Source: an uncultured Synergistales bacterium (lineage in GTDB: Bacteria > Synergistota > Synergistia > Synergistales > Aminobacteriaceae). Taken from it: a stretch of 8,136 nt of DNA. Below are positions 1 to 5,325 of this stretch, piece after piece. The translations under genes and the position numbers were made by a program. Each line of letters begins with the position of its first letter. Position 1 is the first letter of the stretch. The notes under the pieces are model-generated. The model was not told the origin of the DNA, did no database searches, and saw only the letters and a program-made list of their open reading frames with translations. The DNA lies in assembly GCA_937957815.1 (NCBI GenBank), contig CALFXN010000063.1, positions 1 through 8,136 of the forward strand, given 5' to 3'.

Positions 1-272
1 AGAACGGCGTCTGCAAGCTCGTCATCCGGCCGGAACGCGTCGCAGTCGTCGCGGGCCCGGCCCGGGAAGCGCCCGGAGACGATCGATGCCGCCTCGTCCG
101 CGGGACGATCGAGGGACGCATCTTCCTCGGCCCTCTGATCCGCGTCGCAGTGAATGTCGGGGGGGAACGGGTCCTCGCGGACGTTCTCAACGCGGAGGGG
201 ACGTCGTTCGAAGCGGGGACCGAAGCGGAACTCCGTTTCTCCGCATCCGACGTCCGCGTCCTGTTCGGGTAA
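1..272 (+). CDS. ABC importer ATP-binding protein, C-terminal end (partial)
   Basis: The reading frame starting at base 3 is open to a TAA at 270-272 and gives the last 89 residues of a protein whose start lies outside the window. No ATPase motif is present. The fragment fits the TOBE-type accessory domain found at the C-terminus of MalK/PotA/FbpC-class importer ATPases: it opens with VIRPERVAV, the typical 'IRPE' strand, and a later stretch GTIEGRIFLGPLIRVAVNV matches the pattern G.I....FLG..... of that domain. This domain usually helps dimerise or regulate the ATPase. The solute-binding protein and permease downstream on the same strand make it the energy-coupling subunit of that importer. 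Identification rests on this C-terminal pattern and on context, so the class is likely but the substrate is unknown. Confidence 0.8.
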   Translation, partial: NGVCKLVIRPERVAVVAGPAREAPGDDRCRLVRGTIEGRIFLGPLIRVAVNVGGERVLADVLNAEGTSFEAGTEAELRFSASDVRVLFG

Positions 273-295
273 CGGCAGTCCATCAACGGAAACAC

Positions 296-314
296 CGGGA
301 ATCGGGGATTCCCG
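296..314 (+). other. Perfect stem-loop between ATPase and binding-protein genes
   Basis: CGGGAATC (296-303) and GATTCCCG (307-314) are perfect reverse complements separated by GGG, giving an 8-bp stem with a three-base loop. It sits in the 78-base gap between the ATPase stop and the binding-protein start. Only ATTTCG follows, so it is a poor intrinsic terminator. Such hairpins in importer operons often protect the downstream binding-protein mRNA or set its higher expression relative to the ATPase. That role is inferred here; only the palindrome is seen. Confidence 0.5.
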
Positions 315-350
315 ATTTCGATATCAGGCATTCAGGGGAGGGGTACATCC

Positions 351-1442
351 ATGTTCCGGAAATTGGCGGTGTGCGCGGCGTTCGTGACGCTGTTCGCGGG
401 ATTTTCCGCAACGACCGCGACGGCGAAGGACCTCGGAAAGGAACTCTATCCGGGCGAGAAGGCGGTTTTCGAATCGGCGCTGAAGGAAAAGGGCATCAAC
501 AGCTACGATACGGGCCCCACCTGGGCGAACTGGCAGGCGCTCTTCGACGGGTATCAGGCGCGGTACGGCATTCAGGTCGCGTTCAACGACCTCGGCAGCG
601 GCGCGACAGTCGTCCGTCTCGACAAAGAACGGAACAACCCGCAGGCGGACACTGCGTACTATTTCATGCCCTTCGGACCGGCTGCGAAGGAGAAGGGCGT
701 CACCGAACCCTTCAGGCCGACGAACTTCGACAAGATTCCCGATGTCCTCAAGGATGCTGAGGGAAACTGGTTCTGTGTCCACAAGGCCACGGTCGTTTTC
801 GTCATCAACAAAAATCTCGTGAAAGAAACGCCGAAGAGCTGGAAAGACCTTCTCGATCCGAAGTACGCGAAGTCGGTCGTCTACCTCGATCCCCGAACCA
901 CCGGCATCGGGTACGCGATCGTGATCGCGACGACGTACGCGCACGGCGGCGACCTCGACAGGCTCGAGGCGGGAATCGATTACCTCGCCGCTCTCCAGAA
1001 ATCGGGCAACGTCCGGATGATCGAGAAGACCACCGAGTTCGACAAGTTCCTCAAGGGCGAGATTCCCATCTGGATCACCTACGACATGAACGCGTACCGC
1101 GCGAAGTACATCGCGGGGCTCGGTGACGCGATCGACATCGTGATTCCGGCCGAGGGAACGATCACGTCCCCCTACGCGCTCTCGCTCGTCAAGGGCGGAC
1201 CGAACCCGAACTCGGGCAAGCTCTGGCTGAACTACATCCTCTCTGAGGAGGGGCAGGGATTGTTCGCGAAGGGATTCGTGCGCCCGATCCTGCCGGGCTT
1301 CAAACTCCCGCCCGACGTGGCGGACAAGTTCCTCCCCGACGCGGACTACGCCCGCGCAAAAGATGTCGACTGGGTCAAGGCGCAGACCGTCCAGAAGGAC
1401 GCCGCCCGGATGTGGGGCAGCAAGGTTCTCGGGGAGAATTAG
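351..1442 (+). CDS. Periplasmic ABC solute-binding protein (PotD/AfuA/ThiB-like, type 2 fold)
   Basis: This 363-residue protein captures a small solute outside the cytoplasmic membrane and hands it to the permease encoded next. Residues 1-25 form a Sec signal peptide: basic MFRK, a hydrophobic core, and a likely cleavage site after ATA at 23-25. There is no lipobox cysteine, so a soluble periplasmic protein is expected. The mature part has features of the bacterial extracellular solute-binding family 1 group: PKSWKDLLDPKYAKSVVYLDP (about 161-181) followed by TTGIGYA, and a C-terminal LWLNYILSEEGQ. A strong GGGGAGGGG ribosome site at 335-343 supports the ATG. The gene ends in TAG directly abutting the permease ATG. 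Iron(III), thiamine, polyamine or 2-aminoethylphosphonate are family substrates. I see no decisive ligand residues; a YY pair at 103-104 is not in the place expected for the ferric-ion tyrosines. Confidence 0.85.
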   Translation: MFRKLAVCAAFVTLFAGFSATTATAKDLGKELYPGEKAVFESALKEKGINSYDTGPTWANWQALFDGYQARYGIQVAFNDLGSGATVVRLDKERNNPQADTAYYFMPFGPAAKEKGVTEPFRPTNFDKIPDVLKDAEGNWFCVHKATVVFVINKNLVKETPKSWKDLLDPKYAKSVVYLDPRTTGIGYAIVIATTYAHGGDLDRLEAGIDYLAALQKSGNVRMIEKTTEFDKFLKGEIPIWITYDMNAYRAKYIAGLGDAIDIVIPAEGTITSPYALSLVKGGPNPNSGKLWLNYILSEEGQGLFAKGFVRPILPGFKLPPDVADKFLPDADYARAKDVDWVKAQTVQKDAARMWGSKVLGEN

Positions 1443-2285
1443 ATGCTCTCGCGGGGCCGGACCTGGATCCTGCTTCTCCCGCTCGCGGGGGTGCTGACGC
1501 TCTTTCTCTTCTGGCCCCTTACGCTTGTCGTCAGGGAGAGCCTCTTCTCCGAAGGAAGGTTCTCCCTGTCGAACTACACGGCGATGTTCGTCTCGAAGCT
1601 CTACCGTGAATCGCTTACGACGAGCCTCGCCCTGTCCGTCAGCACGACGCTTCTCGGTGTCCTCATCGGTCTGCCGCTTTCGTACGGGATGCACCGGAGC
1701 GGCCCGGGAATGCGGAACGCGATCATGACGCTCGCCTCGATCCCGCTGACGTTCAGCGGCCTCGTCGTCGGCTTCGCCTTTATCGTGCTTCTCGGAACGA
1801 GCGGCTTCGTGACGCTTCTGCTCAAAAAGTTCTTCGACGTCAATCCTCTCGAGTTTTCCGCGTTCCTGTTCACGTGGAGGGGACTCGTCGCGGCCTATTG
1901 CTACTTTCTGATCCCGCGGATGATCCTCACGATGACCGCCGCATGGAGCACCGCCGACTGGAGCCTCCTCGAGGCCGCCCGGAGCCTCGGAGCAGGTCCG
2001 GTCCGGATCCTCGCGCAGGTACTGCTTCCGATGATCGGTCCGGCCGTTCTCGCGGGGTCGTCCCTGCTGTTCGCCGTTAGCATGGGGGCATTCGGCACGG
2101 CGTTCTCCCTGACCGGCATCGGCGTGAAGATCCTTCCTCTCGTGATCTACACGCACGTTTCCGAACTCTCGACCGAAATCGCGAAGGCCGACGCGCTCGC
2201 CGTCCTCCTCACCGTCATCACGACCCTCATCATCCTCGGGTACGAACGCTGCTTCGTCCGGAGGCCCCCCTCATCTCAAGGGTAA
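1443..2285 (+). CDS. ABC importer permease (PotB/CysU/ThiP-like)
   Basis: This 280-residue membrane protein forms part of the transport channel. A first hydrophobic segment lies at about residues 9-30, and further ones near 62-80, 97-118, 147-164, 198-217 and 253-266, giving about six membrane spans. The diagnostic cytoplasmic EAA loop is clear at 177-196: EAARSLGAGPVRILAQVLLP, matching EAA---G---------I-LP, which docks on the ATPase. The start codon follows the binding-protein stop without a gap, so the two are almost certainly translationally coupled. Importers of this class normally use two permease subunits or one double-length fusion. Only one single-length permease is visible; a partner may lie upstream of the window, or this one may act as a homodimer. 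The region after it is non-coding. Confidence 0.88.
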   Translation: MLSRGRTWILLLPLAGVLTLFLFWPLTLVVRESLFSEGRFSLSNYTAMFVSKLYRESLTTSLALSVSTTLLGVLIGLPLSYGMHRSGPGMRNAIMTLASIPLTFSGLVVGFAFIVLLGTSGFVTLLLKKFFDVNPLEFSAFLFTWRGLVAAYCYFLIPRMILTMTAAWSTADWSLLEAARSLGAGPVRILAQVLLPMIGPAVLAGSSLLFAVSMGAFGTAFSLTGIGVKILPLVIYTHVSELSTEIAKADALAVLLTVITTLIILGYERCFVRRPPSSQG

Positions 2286-2298
2286 TTTCAACTATTCC

Positions 2299-2326
2299 TT
2301 GACAAAATCAGACAGTTTTATAAAAT
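2299..2326 (+). promoter_or_regulatory. Predicted sigma-70 promoter P1 for the hydrogenase operon
   Basis: A perfect -35 hexamer TTGACA (2299-2304) is followed after 16 bases by TAAAAT (2321-2326), a 5/6 match to the -10 consensus, in a distinctly AT-richer stretch just after the permease stop. Transcription would begin near 2333, leaving about 225 bases of leader before hndA. This is a sequence match only; the start site is unproven. Confidence 0.6.
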
Positions 2327-2331
2327 TGATT

Positions 2332-2381
2332 CCGCAATAGCAGCCGAGTATGGAGTGCGTATATTCGGCAGCCTCTTGCGG
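2332..2381 (+). promoter_or_regulatory. Foldable RNA element in the hndA leader (nested stems)
   Basis: An outer stem pairs CCGCAA (2332-2337) with TTGCGG (2376-2381). It encloses an inner 9-bp stem, GCCGAGTAT (2343-2351) with ATATTCGGC (2361-2369), containing one G-U pair and closing a 9-base loop. The internal loop is 5 by 6 bases. The element begins almost exactly at the transcription start predicted for P1, as expected of a 5' leader structure. It is not followed by a T-run, so it is not itself a terminator. I do not recognise it as a known riboswitch class. An alternative reading is that the inner palindrome is a DNA operator for a regulator. Confidence 0.4.
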
Positions 2382-2399
2382 CGGCAGCGTGGTATTCGG

Positions 2400-2408
2400 T
2401 GGTATACT
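2400..2408 (+). promoter_or_regulatory. Possible extended -10 promoter P2
   Basis: TGGTATACT matches the extended -10 form TGnTATAAT at 8 of the 9 positions including n. No convincing -35 hexamer lies 16-18 bases upstream (GGCGGC at 2380-2385), which extended -10 promoters can tolerate. It would start transcription near 2415, still upstream of the terminator-like hairpin. This is weaker evidence than for P1. Confidence 0.35.
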
Positions 2409-2435
2409 GTTTGTGTTCGTGCGCCGAAAATCACA

Positions 2436-2489
2436 CCTCCCGAAGATTCTTCCGGATAACCGGCCGGAATCGAGGAGGGTTATTTTTTT
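2436..2489 (+). terminator. Terminator-like stem-loop with T7 run in the hndA leader
   Basis: The 5' arm CCTCC (2436-2440), GATTC (2445-2449), CCGG (2452-2455) pairs in order with CCGG (2460-2463), GAATC (2467-2471), GGAGG (2474-2478), separated by small internal loops and an ATAA apical loop. Four bases later comes a run of seven T (2483-2489). This resembles a rho-independent terminator with an imperfect stem. A competing pairing, ATAACC (2456-2461) with GGTTAT (2478-2483), would break the stem. Because it lies downstream of P1/P2 and 68 bases before hndA, it could end read-through from the importer operon, act as an attenuator for the hydrogenase operon, or both. Confidence 0.5.
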
Positions 2490-2557
2490 GTCCCAGTTTG
2501 TGAAAGCGTGGGCATTAGCAAAGTACCATACCACATCCATGGCAAGGAGGCGCAGGT

Positions 2558-3094
2558 ATGTCAGGCTGTTGTGACGGAAACGTCGAACGGTACAAGGAAC
2601 TCCAGACGTACATCGACGGACTCCCGGAAAAGAAGGGAAGACTCATCGGCGTGCTTCACAAAGCGCAGGGGATCTTCGGGTACCTTCCCCGCGAAGTCCA
2701 GGAATTCATCGCCGCGGCGCTCGGGCTTCCCGTCGCGAAGGTGTACGGTGTCGTGAAGTTCTACTCGTTCTTCACGATGCTTCCCAAGGGGAAATTCCCT
2801 ATCTCCGTGTGTCTCGGAACCGCATGTTACGTCCGTGGAGCGGACGACATCGTCGCCGAACTCGAAAAGCTGCTCGGGATCACCGTCGGCCAGGTGACGC
2901 CCGACGGGGTATTCTCGCTGGATACGCTCCGTTGCGTCGGCGCGTGCGGGCTCGCACCCGTCATGATCGTAGCGGGACATGTGTATGGACGCATGAAGCC
3001 GGCCGATGTGGCCGGGATCATCGGGGAATACCGAAAAAAGGCGCAGGCCTCCGGACAGGAAAAGACATGTGAAGGAGTGTGCTGTCATGGATAA
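2558..3094 (+). CDS. hndA: [FeFe]-hydrogenase subunit HndA (NuoE-like, [2Fe-2S])
   Basis: This 178-residue protein is the thioredoxin-fold [2Fe-2S] subunit related to NuoE of complex I and HydC of Thermotoga hydrogenase. It passes electrons within the soluble hydrogenase. The N-terminal helical region (about 10-75, with LIGVLHKAQGIFGYLP and VYGVVKFYSFF) is typical of the family. The cluster ligands are C85 and C90 (CLGTAC) and C126 and C130 (CVGAC), the expected C-x4-C and C-x3-C pairs. Unusual extra cysteines lie at both ends: CC at 4-5, and C171, C175, C176 in the tail ending CCHG. An AAGGAGG site at 2544-2550, seven bases ahead, fixes the ATG. It is the first gene of the operon and overlaps hndB by eight bases. 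Cytoplasmic. Confidence 0.93.
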   Translation: MSGCCDGNVERYKELQTYIDGLPEKKGRLIGVLHKAQGIFGYLPREVQEFIAAALGLPVAKVYGVVKFYSFFTMLPKGKFPISVCLGTACYVRGADDIVAELEKLLGITVGQVTPDGVFSLDTLRCVGACGLAPVMIVAGHVYGRMKPADVAGIIGEYRKKAQASGQEKTCEGVCCHG

Positions 3095-3485
3095 GGTAAA
3101 GTCCCTGGACGACCTCCGCAAGCTCAAGGCAGCCATGCAGAACGCGACGGAGCTGCGCGAGAAGGGACAGAACATCGACAAGCTCATCGAGGTCAAGGTC
3201 AGCATGGCCACCTGCGGCATCGCCGCCGGCGCCAGGGAGACGATGGCTGCAATGATGGAGGAAGCGTCGAAGCGTGGCATGAAGAATATCGTCTTCACTC
3301 AGTCCGGTTGCATGGGATACTGCCATTCCGAGCCGACCGTGACGATCGTGCGTCCCGGCGAAGAGCCCGTGACCTTCGGCGACGTGAAGGGACAGCGCAT
3401 CACGGAGATCTTCGATTCCTACATCGCGAAGGGCGAGCTGGTGGACGGGATCATTCCGCTGGCGAGCAAGAGCATTCACGACTAG
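3087..3485 (+). CDS. hndB: [FeFe]-hydrogenase small subunit HndB (thioredoxin-like ferredoxin fold)
   Basis: This 132-residue protein matches HndB, the small subunit encoded between the NuoE-like and NuoF-like genes of NADP-reducing hydrogenase operons. It resembles the N-terminal [2Fe-2S] thioredoxin-like domain of HndC. The start is set at the ATG preceded by GAAGGAG (3071-3077, nine-base spacing), giving MDKVKSLDDL; it overlaps the hndA stop by eight bases, implying translational coupling. Only three cysteines are present: C43 in TCGIAAGAR, and C75 and C79 in CMGYC. The position five after C43, where relatives have the second ligand of C-x4-C, is glycine. Cluster binding is therefore uncertain; it may be absent or use another ligand. 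I believe the CGIAAG form is usual for HndB, so this is probably a family trait. Its exact role in the complex is not well defined. Confidence 0.87.
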   Translation: MDKVKSLDDLRKLKAAMQNATELREKGQNIDKLIEVKVSMATCGIAAGARETMAAMMEEASKRGMKNIVFTQSGCMGYCHSEPTVTIVRPGEEPVTFGDVKGQRITEIFDSYIAKGELVDGIIPLASKSIHD

Positions 3486-3513
3486 GGCATCCCCCGGATA
3501 AGGAGAACAGGAT

Positions 3514-5307
3514 ATGACCAATATAAAGATGCACGTTCTCGTATGCGGCGGAACCGGGTGCACGTCCTCCAGAAGCATGGAGATCGTGGACGCTCTCAGG
3601 GCCGAAATCAAGGCCCAGGGTCTCGCCGACGAAGTCAAGGTCGTCATCGCGGGGTGCTTCGGCTTCTGCGAGAAGGGCCCGATCGTCAAGATTTCCCCGG
3701 ACAACACCTTCTACGTCCAGGTGACGCCCGAAGACGCGAAGGAGATCGTCGCGGAGCACATCGTCAAGGGACGCAAGGTCAGCCGCCTTCTCTACGTCGA
3801 TCCCAAGACGACTGAACACATCTCCGATTCGAAGCACATGGACTTCTACAAGAAACAACTCCGGATCGCCCTTCGCAACTGCGGTTTCATCGATCCCGAA
3901 AACATCGGCGAATACATCGCACGCGACGGCTACATGGCCCTCGGCAAGGCGATCTTCGAGATGTCCCCGAAACAGGTCGTGGACGAGGTCAAGAAGTCCG
4001 GACTCAGAGGGCGCGGGGGCGGCGGATTCCCGACGGGACTCAAGTGGGAAATCGCCGCGTCCTACAAGGCCGACCAGAAGTACGTCATCTGCAACGCCGA
4101 CGAAGGCGACCCAGGCGCCTTCATGGACCGGTCCGTTCTCGAGGGCGACCCCCATTCGATCATCGAAGCCATGGCGATCTGCGGCTACGCAATCGGCGCG
4201 AGCAAGGGCGTCGTCTACATCCGCGCGGAATATCCGCTCGCGGTCGAACGCCTTCAGAAGGCCATCGTCGCGGCCCGCGAGACCGGCCTGCTCGGAAACA
4301 ACATCCTCGGCAGCGACTTCTCGTTCGACATCGACATGTACTACGGCGCCGGCGCCTTCGTCTGCGGCGAGGAAACGGCTCTGATCCGCTCGCTCCAGAG
4401 CGAGCGCGGCGAACCGACGAGCAAGCCTCCCTTCCCGGCCGAGTCCGGTTTCTGGGGCAAACCATCGAATGTCAACAACGTCGAGACCTTCGCGAATATT
4501 CCGGTGATCCTCCTCAAGGGCGCCGATTGGTTCGCGTCGATCGGCACGGCAAAGTCCAAGGGTACCAAGGTCTTCGCGCTCGCCGGCAAGGTCAACAATG
4601 TCGGCCTCGTCGAGGTGCCGATGGGCACGACGCTTCGGGAAGTCATCTTCGATATCGGCGGTGGCATCCGGAACGGCAAGAAGTTCAAGGCCGCGCAGAC
4701 GGGCGGTCCGTCGGGCGGATGTCTCACGGAGAAATTCCTCGATACGCCCATCGACTTCGACAACCTGATCGCGGCGGGCTCGATGATGGGCTCGGGTGGC
4801 ATGATCGTCCTCGACGAAGACGACTGCATGGTCAACGTCGCGAAGTTCTACCTGGGCTTCACGGTCGAGGAGTCGTGCGGCAAGTGCACCCCATGCCGCG
4901 TGGGCAACAAACGCATGCTCGAAATGCTCGAAAAGATCAGCGCCGGCAAGGCGACCGAAAAGGACCTCAGCCGTCTCCGGGAACTCGCGACCATCATCAA
5001 GGACACGTCGCTCTGCGGTCTGGGACAGACGGCGCCGAACCCGGTCCTGTCGACGCTCGACAACTTCTACGACGAATATCTGGCCCACGTCCGCGACAAG
5101 CGGTGTCCGGCCGGAAAGTGCAAGTCGCTTATGCAGTACGTGATCGACCCTGCGAAATGCAAGGGATGCACGATGTGCGCCAAGGTCTGCCCCGCAGGCG
5201 CCATCGCGGGAAAGGTCAAGGAACCCCACGTCATCAGCCAGGAGAAGTGCGTCAAGTGCGGGGCCTGCTTCGCCACCTGCAAGTTCGGTGCGATCTCGAA
5301 GCGGTAG
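3514..5307 (+). CDS. hndC: [FeFe]-hydrogenase flavoprotein subunit HndC (NuoF-like, NAD(P)H site)
   Basis: This 597-residue diaphorase subunit, equivalent to Thermotoga HydB, binds FMN and exchanges electrons with NAD(P)(H); in bifurcating relatives it is a likely site of bifurcation. Domains in order: a thioredoxin-like [2Fe-2S] domain (C11, C16, C48, C52); a NuoF core with the glycine-rich flavin/nucleotide motif GRGGGGFPTGLKW (166-178) and NADEGDPGAF (194-203); the NuoF [4Fe-4S] site (C455, C458, C461 in ESCGKCTPCRVG, plus C501); a CPAGKC linker (C531, C536); and a C-terminal two-cluster ferredoxin domain (C549, C552, C555, C559; C579, C582, C585, C589). Domain order and length are complete for HndC. 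An AAGGAG site at 3500-3505 sets the ATG, 28 bases after hndB. Whether it prefers NAD+ or NADP+ cannot be read from the sequence. Confidence 0.95.
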   Translation: MTNIKMHVLVCGGTGCTSSRSMEIVDALRAEIKAQGLADEVKVVIAGCFGFCEKGPIVKISPDNTFYVQVTPEDAKEIVAEHIVKGRKVSRLLYVDPKTTEHISDSKHMDFYKKQLRIALRNCGFIDPENIGEYIARDGYMALGKAIFEMSPKQVVDEVKKSGLRGRGGGGFPTGLKWEIAASYKADQKYVICNADEGDPGAFMDRSVLEGDPHSIIEAMAICGYAIGASKGVVYIRAEYPLAVERLQKAIVAARETGLLGNNILGSDFSFDIDMYYGAGAFVCGEETALIRSLQSERGEPTSKPPFPAESGFWGKPSNVNNVETFANIPVILLKGADWFASIGTAKSKGTKVFALAGKVNNVGLVEVPMGTTLREVIFDIGGGIRNGKKFKAAQTGGPSGGCLTEKFLDTPIDFDNLIAAGSMMGSGGMIVLDEDDCMVNVAKFYLGFTVEESCGKCTPCRVGNKRMLEMLEKISAGKATEKDLSRLRELATIIKDTSLCGLGQTAPNPVLSTLDNFYDEYLAHVRDKRCPAGKCKSLMQYVIDPAKCKGCTMCAKVCPAGAIAGKVKEPHVISQEKCVKCGACFATCKFGAISKR

Positions 5308-5325
5308 CCTGAGGAGGACGAAGCG

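Noticed and set aside
654..665. YY pair in the binding protein as ferric-ion ligands (FbpA/AfuA type)
   Set aside because: It lies at residues 103-104 in the N-terminal part, whereas the iron-binding tyrosine pair of FbpA proteins is near residue 195. It is not evidence for iron transport.
324..2156. A 610-codon open reading frame on the - strand across the binding protein and permease
   Set aside because: It is an antisense shadow with charged low-complexity composition. The + strand genes have a signal peptide and an EAA loop.
2498..2521. Possible Rex redox-repressor operator (TTGTGAA with TTAGCAA)
   Set aside because: The first half-site is good, but the second is imperfect and the ten-base gap does not fit the usual six-base spacing of Rex sites. 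Not strong enough to list, although Rex is a plausible hydrogenase regulator.
2292..2540. 82-codon - strand frame in the leader region, with a more natural amino-acid composition than the shadows
   Set aside because: No family resemblance or ribosome site was seen, and it covers the promoter and hairpin elements. Considered a chance frame in AT-richer DNA, though comparison with relatives could overturn this.
2350..2574. 74-codon + strand frame as a leader peptide
   Set aside because: No ribosome site lies before its ATG, it runs through the terminator-like hairpin, and it shows no run of regulatory codons. It also overlaps hndA out of frame.
4044..5312. A 422-codon + strand frame inside hndC
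   Set aside because: It is out of frame within hndC, very arginine-rich, and has no motif or ribosome site.
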